From: an uncultured Clostridia bacterium
GTDB lineage: Bacteria; Bacillota; Clostridia; Oscillospirales; Acutalibacteraceae
Reading direction: 5' to 3'
NCBI GenBank assembly: GCA_947627135.1
Contig: CANQUV010000004.1
Coordinates: forward strand, 46,576 to 110,575
Length of the DNA: 64,000 nt
Of this stretch, positions 1 to 7,916 are shown piece after piece. Every line of letters starts with the position of its first letter. The stretch's first letter is position 1. The translations under genes were made by a program, and so were the position numbers. Below the pieces are notes generated by a model that ran no database searches, was not told the DNA's origin, and worked only from the letters and a program-made list of their open reading frames with translations.

Positions 1-1
1 T

Positions 2-634
2 TACGGTGCTTTAGGCAAAACAGGAATGTTTATGGAAACGACCCCCCTTTCTCCTAACTCACCATACTCGGCGTCAAAAGCCAGTGCAGATATGGTAGTT
101 CGCGCATATCATGAGACATTTAAAATGCCCATTAATATTACAAGATGTTCAAATAACTACGGACCATATCAGTTTCCTGAAAAACTGATACCTCTGATGA
201 TCAACAACTGTAAAGCAGGAAAATCTCTTCCTGTTTACGGCGATGGTATGCAGATTCGTGACTGGCTTCATGTTTCAGATCACTGTGCAGCAATTGATAC
301 TGTTCTTCATAAAGGTAAAGACGGTGAGATTTACAATGTAGGCGGTAATAATGAAAAGGCAAATATAGAAATTGTAAAACTAATTATTAAAGCTTTAGGT
401 AAATCAGAAGATTTAATTAAATATGTAAAAGATCGTCCCGGTCATGACAGAAGATATGCAATTGATAATACAAAAATTACAACAGAACTTGGCTGGGCTC
501 CAAAATACACATTTGAAGAAGGTATCAAAGAAACAATTGAATGGTATCTTGCAAACGAAGAATGGATGAACAAAATCACTTCAGGCGAATATACAAAATA
601 TTACGATAATATGTATAAAAAGGCTGAAAAATAA
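2..634 (+). CDS. rmlB: dTDP-glucose 4,6-dehydratase, C-terminal part (5' end outside window)
   Basis: The reading frame is open from base 2, so the gene enters from the left edge; 210 residues of the roughly 340 usual for the family are visible. They carry the SDR catalytic YxxxK (in SPYSASKAS), the substrate-loop [14 protein letters not shown] and the [15 protein letters not shown] and [11 protein letters not shown] blocks typical of RmlB/RfbB. The enzyme turns dTDP-glucose into dTDP-4-keto-6-deoxyglucose, the second step of dTDP-L-rhamnose synthesis for cell-surface polysaccharide. The NAD-binding GxxGxxG half lies outside the window. The gene ends just before a hairpin series at 652-780, so it is probably the last gene of its unit. 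Family assignment is firm. Confidence 0.95.
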   Translation, partial: YGALGKTGMFMETTPLSPNSPYSASKASADMVVRAYHETFKMPINITRCSNNYGPYQFPEKLIPLMINNCKAGKSLPVYGDGMQIRDWLHVSDHCAAIDTVLHKGKDGEIYNVGGNNEKANIEIVKLIIKALGKSEDLIKYVKDRPGHDRRYAIDNTKITTELGWAPKYTFEEGIKETIEWYLANEEWMNKITSGEYTKYYDNMYKKAEK

Positions 635-651
635 TTTTAATCAAAAATCAA

Positions 652-780
652 AACCACCCGATGAACGGGTGGTTTGCACATTCCCTAAGGTCTATTACAG
701 ATTAATCCCCGCAGCAGGGGTATTGATGGCAACACATTATAATTTCAAACAGTCGCTCTCGTGCGGCTGTTTATTTTTTT
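652..780 (+). other. Three consecutive hairpins ending in a T-run (terminator; possible IS200/IS605-type end or small structured RNA)
   Basis: Hairpin 1 is AACCACCCG / CGGGTGGTT (652-660 / 666-674). Hairpin 2 is CCCC-GCAGCA-GGGG (707-720). Hairpin 3 is ACAGTCGC / GCGGCTGT (749-756 / 763-770, one G-T pair), followed by a T-rich run to 780. The first or the last can terminate rmlB. Three ordered hairpins with conserved-looking GC-rich arms in a very AT-rich setting also resemble the right end of IS200/IS605-type elements, or a solo remnant of one; that reading rests on memory and no transposase or tnpB is present. Confidence 0.5.
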
Positions 781-1104
781 GCTTAATTATTTTTGTCACC
801 TGTAAACGGATATATATATTTCTTTAGCGTTAATTAGTCATCTGCACAATCTTCAGCAAGTTATTCTTTGTTTACTCTGCTATTGTCTTTTTGTTTTGAC
901 CTACTTTATCTGCATAATATCATATAAGCCAAAATGTCTTGATCCATATTTATACTTTAAGTTTGTGTGACTGCCAAATATTATTAGTCTGCTTTTCCCT
1001 TGAGATATCCTATTCAATTGACATAGATTCTCTTGAGCGTTTTTAAGCGGTTGGATTTGACTCCTCATAATCCAGTAACATATCAATTATTTTGTATTGC
1101 ATTT
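781..1104. other. Intergenic stretch without a supported gene
   Basis: The short frames here have no ribosome binding site or recognisable family. The only notable content is the start of the duplicated segment described at 1005-1187. A minus-strand frame (901-1086) could be debris of an Rhs tip, but I cannot support a function. Confidence 0.5.
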
Positions 1105-1187
1105 CTATTTTATTTTGCAAGAATTATTAACATATATACCATTTTTATCGCCAGTTCTACAATCATAAACAAGATAGATATTACTTA
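1005..1187. repeat. Duplicated segment, copy 1 (second copy 6726-6909)
   Basis: About 180 bases are repeated almost exactly, in the same orientation, at 6726-6909, with only a handful of substitutions. The shared block starts at ATATCCTATTCAA and ends near ATAAACAAGATAG. Read on the minus strand both copies encode the same tail, LVYDCRTGxKNGIYVNNSCK followed by IK and a stop, but the sequence on either side differs. The copies bracket the Rhs debris, so they may mark a past duplication or recombination event. Confidence 0.8.
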
Positions 1188-1492
1188 TATAATCTAACTT
1201 ATCATTTTTAATAATGTATATTGATAATAGTAATGTTGCTAAAATAGATATTGAAATTTGATTTAATTCTAAAGGCATATATTTTACTATATAGATAATT
1301 AAATAAATAGTTATAATATAAATAATTATATATATTTCTTTGCTTACTTGTATAACTATTAATATTTTTAGCAAAATTAATTTTATTATATATGATACAC
1401 AATATTGCAATAAAGAAAACTATTGATAATACTATTTTAATAAATATTGAATTAGGGATTGAAAAATTAAATGTTAATAATATTCCAACCAC
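1105..1492 (-). pseudogene. Membrane protein remnant, frameshifted
   Basis: Two overlapping minus-strand frames together read as one hydrophobic protein. The first (1492 down to about 1390) gives a start and two membrane segments (MVGILLTFNF..., IVLSIVFFIAILCIIYN). The second (about 1390 down to 1105) continues with IYIIIYIITIYLIIYIV and ISILATLLLSIYII, then ends in the LVYDCRTGDKNGIYVNNSCK tail shared with copy 2 of the duplicated segment. A frameshift near 1385-1395 would join them. The base composition is extremely AT-rich, as in the rest of the Rhs debris. It may be the relic of a membrane immunity protein; the family is not recognised. Confidence 0.4.
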
Positions 1493-1756
1493 TAAAATAA
1501 TAATATGTAAGATATCAAATACATAATTTAATACATATCTTATTATTTAAAACCATATTTCATTAAACCTCCTGCTAAAATAGTCCATATTGAACTGAAG
1601 AGTCACATTACCACCAATAAATAACCCTTAAGAGAAAACAATTCTAGCTTATTTGGAACATTTTCATCATCTGTAAAATAGTTACGATTGCTGTTAATGA
1701 ATGGTTTGTCCATTGTATGATGTTGCTTACAATGTTCAATTATTATTACATTTGTA

Positions 1757-2326
1757 TCATTTTACTTGCATAATGGAATTATTATTTGTAATAATATTCT
1801 TATTTATTTGCCAGAGTTTCAGAAATAGACTTTCTCTTTCACTGTCAAACACAACTTGCGTTATATCACTAATTATAATGTAACTATATCCATCATCATA
1901 ACCGTATTCATCAACTAATTTAATAGTACATTTATTATCATGTATTTCATCAACAAAACCAACAACATTATCATATCCGCTATTGAGCAATTCAATTGAT
2001 ACTATTTTATTGAATTTCAAAGATAATTCCAATATAGAACTTGTGATTTGTGTGTCATCTATATAGTATTTTTTAATATCTATGTTTTGTGATAAAATTT
2101 TCTGCATTTTTTGCTCATATTGCCCATCATATTCAATATGAGTAATATCCTCAATTTTTTTAACAATTATACCATCAAATATTCCATGAGGAGTGTACAT
2201 AAGAAGCGCAAATTCATAATCATTAACAGATAATAATTTACCATATAAAAACTTATTATTATCTTCACTGCAGTAAATAGATATATTTTTATTTTTTTGT
2301 TGTAGTTCTAATAACTTTTCTTTCAT
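1757..2326 (-). CDS. Putative immunity protein with two similar halves
   Basis: This 189-residue soluble protein begins at the ATG at 2324-2326, preceded by AAGGGAAG; an earlier ATG overlaps the stop of the Rhs fragment but has no ribosome binding site. The two halves look alike: each has a beta-rich stretch (ISIYCSEDNNKFLYGKLLSVND; IVSIELLNSGYDNVVGFVDEI), a run ending in a GIIVKKIEDITHIEYD or YIIISDITQVVFD strand, then a charged helix. This suggests an internally duplicated small-barrel domain. Its position immediately downstream of a truncated Rhs core (2344-2958) is where an immunity gene normally sits, so that role is inferred from context only. No family name is claimed. Confidence 0.6.
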   Translation of the reverse strand: MKEKLLELQQKNKNISIYCSEDNNKFLYGKLLSVNDYEFALLMYTPHGIFDGIIVKKIEDITHIEYDGQYEQKMQKILSQNIDIKKYYIDDTQITSSILELSLKFNKIVSIELLNSGYDNVVGFVDEIHDNKCTIKLVDEYGYDDGYSYIIISDITQVVFDSERESLFLKLWQINKNIITNNNSIMQVK

Positions 2327-2343
2327 TAAATCACTTCCCTTCA

Positions 2344-2958
2344 TCAAGTGAATTTTGTTCCGTTTACCGTTTTGCTTATACGTACGCTGTCACTGTCATA
2401 GCTGTAGCTTATGCTGTCACTGCCATTTTTCAAGGTTGACAGTTGTCTTCCGTTTTTCCATGTCATTGTTATTCCGTCTCGATATTTTAACGGATTTCCG
2501 ATTTCGTCATATGTTATGGTTTGTCCATTGTATGATGTTAGCTTATCTTTCCAGTTTGTATCATTGTATGAGTAACTTATATTTTGAGTTCTGTATGGAG
2601 AACCATTGGGACCTATATCACTTATACTTTCATAAACCATATTTCCGCCTGTATCATACTCATATTGATATATCTTTAAATTTTCATAGTCTATTGCATA
2701 TACAAGCTGATTCATTTCATCATATTCATAATAATATAAGTCTTCATTTGATGTTCCATTTTTCTTCTGAATTTTAGTTATGTTGCCTAATGTATCATAG
2801 TCATATTTGTATGTTTCTCCGTCTATGGTTTCGGTTTCAATCTTTGTTGTGGTGTAATCACTGCCACGCTTACTTTCATAATAGGTATATGATGTATCTA
2901 TGGGTCTTACCGTTGATATGGATGTTTTGGTAAGCCGGTTTAAGCCGTCGCTAAAAAT
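2344..2958 (-). pseudogene. Rhs/YD-repeat core fragment, truncated at both ends
   Basis: The frame runs from an in-frame stop at 2959-2961 to a TGA at 2344. It carries typical YD repeats: YDTLGNITKIQ, YYYEYDEMNQLVYAIDYEN, YDEIGNPLKYRDGITMTWKNGRQL and SISYSYDSDSVRISKTVNGTKF. Rhs/WapA proteins form a large beta-cocoon around a C-terminal toxin; here only about 200 residues of the shell remain. No plausible start lies upstream, and the frame stops before the conserved core end and toxin tip. The upstream border is a sequence repeated at 7058-7113. It is best read as a displaced, non-functional rhs segment. Confidence 0.75.
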
Positions 2959-2960
2959 TT

Positions 2961-3004
2961 ATGCCCTGACTAGGCTAATCATAAAAGTTTTACAAAAGAT
3001 TTAA
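2961..3004. repeat. Rhs-locus border repeat, copy 1
   Basis: The block TGCCCTGAC...CTAATCATAAAAGTTTTACAAAAGATTTAA matches 7058-7113 apart from a short deletion and a few substitutions. The 7 kb copy contains an inverted repeat, TGCCCTGAT / ATCAGGGCA. Both copies sit where recognisable rhs-derived sequence begins or ends, so they look like junction or terminator sequences carried along when modules were copied. Confidence 0.6.
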
Positions 3005-3032
3005 TACGATGCAAAAATAAGTGTTAATATTT

Positions 3033-3494
3033 TTAAACATGATGTAACAGCCCAAAGAAATTTGCATACCCAAACATAATACATAATATAAACATTACAA
3101 TTCCGACAAAACGAACAATAAGCGGCCATATTTTATTAATATTAAGATTTCTTTTATATATTTGATGACAACTGTCTATAATTAAAAATCCTAATGTAAA
3201 GAAATATGAGCTTAAACAAGTATCAGGAATTTGAAATTTAGTTGCAATCAACTCACCTGTAAAAAAAATAATAAAAATTAGTACGAATACAATAATGGTT
3301 ATATTATTTGAATTTATATTATAAGTTTTATAGGATACCCTTATTGCCAATAATATTTCTACAAGAATCGCTGTATAAATAATACAATTGGTTAAAATAT
3401 TAAAATTAAAATTTATTAATATAAAACCCAATGCATTTATAATTATGACTTCAAATATTACAAGTATAAAATTTTTTATATTTAACAATTTCAT
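3033..3494 (-). CDS. Small membrane protein in the Rhs debris, possible immunity protein
   Basis: This 153-residue protein has about four hydrophobic segments (residues roughly 8-30, 35-55, 65-85 and 120-145) and starts at an ATG preceded by AAGGAG. I do not recognise the family. A polytopic membrane protein sitting alone among broken rhs pieces fits an orphan immunity gene against a membrane-active toxin tip, but nothing in the sequence proves it. It is followed by the Rhs border repeat and is very AT-rich, like its neighbours. Confidence 0.55.
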   Translation of the reverse strand: MKLLNIKNFILVIFEVIIINALGFILINFNFNILTNCIIYTAILVEILLAIRVSYKTYNINSNNITIIVFVLIFIIFFTGELIATKFQIPDTCLSSYFFTLGFLIIDSCHQIYKRNLNINKIWPLIVRFVGIVMFILCIMFGYANFFGLLHHV

Positions 3495-3785
3495 AATATA
3501 CTCCTTATCGTATTATAAAATTAAATGAAGGATATAATGAGAAAAAAATTATTATTGCAAGTATTTACATACATACACATATTATATTAATACAATTTTA
3601 GTGCAATACTTTATATAAAAAACACTTTTGTTTAAAAGATAATAATCATCGTTTAAAGTTTTTACTGGTGCATTTTCTTATAATTTTAAAGAGAAAAAAT
3701 GACATATAGTTTAGTTACACCAAAAATCTAACAATAAATTAAACAAATATAAGATTTTTATAAAAATAATTATATTCATAACTAA

Positions 3786-4877
3786 TTACCATATTTCTCC
3801 CAAACGCTTATTAAAATAATCTAAGTTCCAACCAAAGTTAAATGAACAACCAACTCCTGAATAATATGAAGCCCCAACTCCTAAAAAATTCGAAACTTCA
3901 CTTTTAGTTTCAATTATTCCTGTATTGAAAGATTGATATTCTGAATACTCATAACCAGTAAGATCCCAACTACCAATTGAAATACCTGCACTTATACTTG
4001 TATAGGCACCTAAATCGTATCCCTCAGATGCTTTTAAATCAATACTAATTGACATCACTTTAGCTAATAATTCAAATCCTACAATATTATTTAAACTTGC
4101 TTTAGCACCTATTCCAACTCCAAGGTCAAAATTTACTTCAGCACTATAAATAGCTGCTCCAATAGTATCTACTATTTTATCCAAAGTTGTATATTCGTTT
4201 TTCGTAGGATAAACAAAGTTCCCATAGCAATCAACACCAAGTATTTTACTATTAGTTACTTTATTATACCAATCTAAATGTGTATTTATAAAAATTCTAC
4301 GGCTTTCTCTGCAAACAGTACAAGTCGGATCCCCGCATTTAATACTTCTGGAATGTGTACCAGTAGGATCATAAAAGTTTATAGGATTATTTCTGCAATA
4401 AGCATTCATATTGGTATCAAGGATATCAGAGCCTGCTTGGAAGTAACCATAAGAATTTACAAAGCGGTGAGTTACTGGATCGTAATATCTTGACATAAGA
4501 TAATAAAAACCTGTTTCTGTATCAAGATAGTAACCTCTGTATCGGAACGGATTTAGCTTACCTACATGGTTAGGGTCTGTTATTGCGTTTCCGTTTGCAT
4601 CTGTTATTGACAGAACATTTCCCCATGCATCATACTCATAATGTGCTCTTAATTCACCGTTTCCGTTATATATTCCTACTATATCTCCTCGTGAATTATG
4701 AGTATAGTAGTATGTCATTAATTCGGATGAATCTGTTAATGTGTATTTTACCGAGTAGAGTGTTCCGTTTGTATCGTAGGAATAGTAAAACTTTGCTTCT
4801 CCTCTTGTTTCATACAATAACATTCCGTTAAGATATTCATTCATAACCTTAAAAGGAGATGCTTGAAGACATGGCAC
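3786..4877 (-). CDS. Rhs core end with orphan C-terminal toxin-like tip (5'-truncated)
   Basis: Residues 1-174 are the end of an Rhs shell: YD motifs (YYSYDTNGTLYSVKY, YEYDAWGNVLSITDANG), then the hallmark core end FRYRGYYLDTETGFYYLMSRYYDP...FVNSYGYFQAG...NAYCRNNPINFYDPTGT. Residues 175-363 are a different, variable tip starting with two CxxC-like pairs (CGDPTCTVC) and continuing with a glycine-rich beta segment. The frame opens at a GTG six bases after a TAG with no ribosome binding site, and full Rhs proteins exceed 1,000 residues, so this is a displaced 3' end. The tip's activity is unknown. Residues 97-167 are nearly identical to the fragment at 5367-6158. Confidence 0.75.
   Translation of the reverse strand: MPCLQASPFKVMNEYLNGMLLYETRGEAKFYYSYDTNGTLYSVKYTLTDSSELMTYYYTHNSRGDIVGIYNGNGELRAHYEYDAWGNVLSITDANGNAITDPNHVGKLNPFRYRGYYLDTETGFYYLMSRYYDPVTHRFVNSYGYFQAGSDILDTNMNAYCRNNPINFYDPTGTHSRSIKCGDPTCTVCRESRRIFINTHLDWYNKVTNSKILGVDCYGNFVYPTKNEYTTLDKIVDTIGAAIYSAEVNFDLGVGIGAKASLNNIVGFELLAKVMSISIDLKASEGYDLGAYTSISAGISIGSWDLTGYEYSEYQSFNTGIIETKSEVSNFLGVGASYYSGVGCSFNFGWNLDYFNKRLGEIW
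4384..4596. repeat. Duplicated rhs core-end segment, copy 1
   Basis: 213 bases match 5887-6099 in the same orientation at constant offset 1503, with only a few differences. They encode the stretch from NAITDPNHVGK to NPINF. Homology ends abruptly at the start of each variable tip, as in rhs tip displacement by recombination. Confidence 0.9.
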
Positions 4878-4894
4878 AGGCTATTCTATGATCT

Positions 4895-5335
4895 TTACAC
4901 AAGTGATAGGTAAAACTCTTTCTGCCCCATACATTTGTCAATAGCTCGCCACCGTAGTTTTGAAGCACAAATTATAGTTCCATCATAATTTTCCAAATCT
5001 GTTTCCGATAAACCTCCACAATCACACCAATATATGCAATCATTTTTTAAAATTATAGTTGAATCAAGTATTTCACAAGTATATTTGTTATCAATAGGAA
5101 ATAGTTTTAAGTATCTTAAACCTTCAAATTCCAATTCAATCATAGAAGTATCTTCAAATTGACGTTGTATAATAACCTTCAATATTCTACGGTCATTTAT
5201 AGGATACATCGACAAATCTTCATCTACATATGCCCCACTTAAATATTTCAACTCTTTTATACAACTATCGTGAAAACAGTAAAAATTATTCATAAATTTT
5301 GTGATGTCATTATTATCAATAATTTCATTCCACAT
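4895..5335 (-). CDS. Probable Rhs-associated immunity protein
   Basis: The best start is the ATG at 5333-5335, preceded by AGAGAGGAAC, giving 146 residues; a TTG further upstream overlaps the preceding rhs tip but lacks a good binding site. The protein opens MWNEIIDNNDITKFMNNFYCFHDSCIKELKY and has a conserved-looking centre (VIIQRQFEDTSMIELEFEGLRYLKL) and an acidic YWCDCGGLSETDLENYDGTIICASKLRWR end. I recall similar short proteins next to Rhs/WapA tips in clostridia. It follows the 5367-6158 tip by about 30 bases, the usual toxin-then-immunity order, so it is probably cognate to that tip. Function is inferred from context. Confidence 0.65.
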   Translation of the reverse strand: MWNEIIDNNDITKFMNNFYCFHDSCIKELKYLSGAYVDEDLSMYPINDRRILKVIIQRQFEDTSMIELEFEGLRYLKLFPIDNKYTCEILDSTIILKNDCIYWCDCGGLSETDLENYDGTIICASKLRWRAIDKCMGQKEFYLSLV

Positions 5336-5366
5336 AAAAAGTTCCTCTCTTAATTTATTATTTATA

Positions 5367-6158
5367 TTATCCAAATGCTATTACAACACCACTCGCTACT
5401 CCAGTACCAAGCGGTCCTAAAAGAAAATCATCTGCAACTCCTATTCCTGACACATCATCTACTGCTATAACCACTATTCCTATAACGCATACAGCAGTAA
5501 TACCTATTCCAATAAATGGTTCCCAAGAAAATTGATACTCAGGAGAGGGAGGTAAATGTTCTTTTCCTCTTTTTCCATTTATCCACTCATGATCGTGTGG
5601 AAACTCAAAATTTCCTGAATGATTATAAATTCTATCTCTAACAGCATTACCATCTGGTCCGTACCACCGTTTTTGTTTTATTGTTCCATCAGGATTATAT
5701 TTACTTTGACTGGAATTAGATTCTCCCGACGTTGGTAAATTATCTAAATTGGATTCTTTTCGTTTTTTTGCTTTATACTTAGCAGAGGCTAATGCATATC
5801 CAGGGTTACGAATTACACATGTGGGAACATAATAATGATCCCCGTGAATAGAACACTTAGTACCCGAAGAATCACAAAAATTTATCGGATTATTTCTGCA
5901 ATAAGCATTCATATTGGTATCAAGGATATCAGAGCCTGCTTGGAAGTAACCATCAGAATTTACAAAGCGGTGAGTTACTGGATCGTAATATCTTGACATA
6001 AGATAATAGAAACCTGTTTCTGTATCAAGATAGTAACCTCTGTATCGGAACGGATTTAGCTTACCTACATGGTTAGGGTCTGTTATTGCGTTTCCGTTTA
6101 CCGTTTTGCTTATACTTATATTATCAATGCTTTCTTGATTATAATATAACTTCTGCAA
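5367..6158 (-). CDS. Rhs core end with a second orphan tip (5'-truncated)
   Basis: Residues 1-100 carry a scrambled junction (ISKTVNG joined directly to NAITDPNHVGK) and the same core end as the neighbouring fragment, FRYRGYYLDTETGFYYLMSRYYDP to NPINFCDSSGT. Residues 101-263 form a different tip: a basic region, a motif SKYNPDGTIKQKRWYGPDG...YNHSGNFEFPHDHEW with several histidines, then two hydrophobic segments ending GVASGVVIAFG. The frame opens at a TTG just after a TAG, with no promoter or ribosome binding site seen. The ISKTVNG joint matches the break in the 2344-2958 fragment, which suggests deletion of the sequence between. The His-rich motif could be a nuclease-like tip, but this is a guess. 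Confidence 0.7.
   Translation of the reverse strand: MQKLYYNQESIDNISISKTVNGNAITDPNHVGKLNPFRYRGYYLDTETGFYYLMSRYYDPVTHRFVNSDGYFQAGSDILDTNMNAYCRNNPINFCDSSGTKCSIHGDHYYVPTCVIRNPGYALASAKYKAKKRKESNLDNLPTSGESNSSQSKYNPDGTIKQKRWYGPDGNAVRDRIYNHSGNFEFPHDHEWINGKRGKEHLPPSPEYQFSWEPFIGIGITAVCVIGIVVIAVDDVSGIGVADDFLLGPLGTGVASGVVIAFG
5887..6099. repeat. Duplicated rhs core-end segment, copy 2
   Basis: This is the partner of 4384-4596, at constant offset 1503 with few mismatches. It is followed on its upstream coding side by the ISKTVNG codons, also found at the end of the 2344-2958 fragment. Confidence 0.9.
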
Positions 6159-6185
6159 AAACTATTTAGCAGGTTTTATAATTAT

Positions 6186-6644
6186 TTAATTGTAAGTCTT
6201 TTTATAATTTGTATTAAAAACAAAATATAATACAAGTAGTACTATACCAACACATTCTATTAAAATTCCCATTATATAATATAAAATTGGAAATTTATCA
6301 TTTGGTTCAAAGAACCTTGTAATCTGGTAAATAATATCTCCAAATAAAATTAATACTTGTGGAACTATACTCCATTTTGTAAAAATCATAGCTATATCTG
6401 AAATTAGTAAAATAATTCCTAATATTAAAATTAAAAGTAATATAAATTTTGAATATTCAAATATTAAAAACACGCCATAATGGGTTATGTATTTTATATT
6501 AAAAACACTTCTTGGAGAAAAAAAACCTTCTGGTGAAAAAATGAATAAAGATCCTATTGTTGCCAATGTCAATAAATACATATATATAATACTAAATATT
6601 TTAATTATTGCATTATAGTTCTTTCCCATATAAACTGAATCCAT
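6186..6644 (-). CDS. Four-helix membrane protein, candidate immunity protein
   Basis: This 152-residue protein has four clear hydrophobic segments (about 14-34, 55-85, 92-110 and 122-145), separated by short loops, and a lysine-rich end. AAGGAAAAGG lies just before the ATG. Its first 40 bases overlap, in another frame, the end of a truncated coding tail (6605-6725), the overlap expected of an rhs tip and its immunity gene. The family is not recognised. The membrane location is clear from hydrophobicity; the immunity role is inference. Confidence 0.6.
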   Translation of the reverse strand: MDSVYMGKNYNAIIKIFSIIYMYLLTLATIGSLFIFSPEGFFSPRSVFNIKYITHYGVFLIFEYSKFILLLILILGIILLISDIAMIFTKWSIVPQVLILFGDIIYQITRFFEPNDKFPILYYIMGILIECVGIVLLVLYFVFNTNYKKTYN

Positions 6645-6725
6645 CCTTTTCCTTCATCTTTATTATCAAAATCAACACTTTTTGCACTATCTATTCCATA
6701 ACCAATATTATATGAAAAATTATGT
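6605..6725 (-). pseudogene. Remnant of a toxin tip C-terminus overlapping the next gene
   Basis: A minus-strand frame reads HNFSYNIGYGIDSAKSVDFD, then NKDEGKGWIQFIWERTIMQ and a stop at 6605-6607. It runs into the duplicated segment at 6726, where an in-frame TAG cuts it off. The amino acid content looks like real protein, and it overlaps the start of the membrane gene at 6186-6644 by 40 bases. I take it to be the last 40 or so residues of a lost rhs tip. Confidence 0.4.
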
Positions 6726-6909
6726 ATATCCTATTCAACAGACATAGATTTTCTTGAGCGTTTTTAAGCGGTTGGATTTGACTCCTCATAATTCAGTAAC
6801 ATATCAATTATTTTGTATTGCATTTCTATTTTATTTTGCAAGAATTATTAACATATATACCATTTTTATTGCCAGTTCTACAATCATAAACAAGATAGTT
6901 ATTGCTTAC
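6726..6909. repeat. Duplicated segment, copy 2
   Basis: This is the partner of 1005-1187. On the minus strand it reads SYTYNKVSNNYLVYDCRTG, then NKNGIYVNNSCKIK and a stop, the same tail as copy 1 but with a different sequence before it. It interrupts the toxin-tail remnant at 6605-6725. Confidence 0.8.
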
Positions 6910-7057
6910 TTTATTATAAGTATAACTCTGTGCATTATCTTTTTCAAGACATATATTGACAAAATACGCATTATTTTCTTGTCTATGTTATCTGATTCAT
7001 ATTGTTATCTTTAACTAAGTTTTATTTGTACGCTGTTATAATTGCTAAATAGAATTT

Positions 7058-7113
7058 TTGCCCTGATCAATCTAATAGCTTATCAGGGCATAAAAGTTTT
7101 TCAAAAGATTTAA
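7058..7113. repeat. Rhs-locus border repeat, copy 2, with inverted repeat
   Basis: TGCCCTGAT (7059-7067) and ATCAGGGCA (7082-7090) can form a 9 bp stem. The flanking ATAAAAGTTTTTCAAAAGATTTAA recurs at 2980-3004. It lies just downstream of the gene at 7124-7603 and may be its weak terminator. Confidence 0.55.
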
Positions 7114-7123
7114 TTCACAAAGA

Positions 7124-7603
7124 TTAGTCTAAAGCTTTCTTAATTACAATCTTTTCACAAGTAATTTTTATTTCTCCACAGCCATAGCGACATAAAATAT
7201 TATGCGTCCAAAGACTATTTTCTTTATAAAATTCATCATACATATAGTCTCCAAAGTCAATATATTCTGATAAATTAAAATTAATTTCAAAAGATTTAAC
7301 ATTTTTATAAACAAGAAAATATGTTTTTTCTCTCTTTTTAAGATGTATTATTACATAGAACTTACTTTTATAATTTTTAGTTTCCTTTTCAAATTTTATA
7401 TTCTCTATAGAATAATCATGAAAACCATGTTCTTTATAATAAATATTTAAAAAGGTTTTGGTAAAAAATTTTTTGATGGTTTGAAAATAATCATAATACT
7501 CTTTGTCATTGTTATCCAACATTTTATAAGCTTTTTCCCTCATTTCCAAGCTTACATCAAAATCATTTATTTTATCAAGTAATTCAGGTAAAAAATATTT
7601 CAA
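7124..7603 (-). CDS. Hypothetical soluble protein at the edge of the Rhs region
   Basis: This 159-residue acidic and aromatic protein starts at an ATG with GGAGAT upstream. The N-terminal 50 residues are helical and charged (LPELLDKINDFDVSLEMREKAYKMLDNNDKEYYDYF). The rest alternates beta-like strands (KSKFYVIIHLKKREKTYFLVY, VKSFEINFNLSEYIDFGDYMYDEF) and ends CRYGCGEIKITCEKIVI. The pattern is seen in short clostridial proteins found near polymorphic toxins. No function can be assigned. It could be another immunity gene left after toxin loss. Confidence 0.55.
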   Translation of the reverse strand: MKYFLPELLDKINDFDVSLEMREKAYKMLDNNDKEYYDYFQTIKKFFTKTFLNIYYKEHGFHDYSIENIKFEKETKNYKSKFYVIIHLKKREKTYFLVYKNVKSFEINFNLSEYIDFGDYMYDEFYKENSLWTHNILCRYGCGEIKITCEKIVIKKALD

Positions 7604-7916
7604 AAAATCATCTCCTTATGCAAAACTTATCAACCAGAAAAGCCAAAATTCACAGAGCTTGAAAAAATAATACTTGACCTGTAATTCCTATAAACATAAC
7701 ATAGATATTACCATATAACTGAGAATGTATAACAAACATACTATCAACTTTTTTGCTTAAAGGTATTAAGATCATTATTTTTATACTTTGCTTCATTTGC
7801 ATCCCAACCACAAATGCCCTGTTCCTTTAATGCCCTTTTCAAAAAGCGACGAATTTCAAAGGTAGAGAAACTCTATGTCGCCGTCATCAACAGCAAAATA
7901 CACTATAAAGTACTTT
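7604..7916. other. Gene-free stretch
   Basis: No supported gene. On the plus strand 7622-7684 reads KTYQPEKPKFTELEKIILDL and a stop, which could be the tail of a lost gene. 7832-7889 is a degenerate, inverted copy of the palindromic repeat at 9031 and 59811. Confidence 0.4.
7832..7889 (-). repeat. Interspersed palindromic repeat, degenerate copy
   Basis: On the minus strand the sequence GACGGCGACATAGAGTTTCT...CCTTTGAAATTCGTCGCTTTTTGAAAA aligns with the copies at 9031-9115 and 59811-59895. It lacks the perfect dyad symmetry of those copies. Confidence 0.6.

Noticed and set aside
5336..5374. Upstream TTG start making the immunity-like gene overlap the Rhs tip
   Set aside because: No ribosome binding site precedes it, while AGAGAGGAAC sits ahead of the ATG at 5333-5335.
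6754..7014. Hydrophobic plus-strand frame of 86 codons
   Set aside because: It is AT-rich, covers the duplicated segment in the antisense direction and has no binding site.
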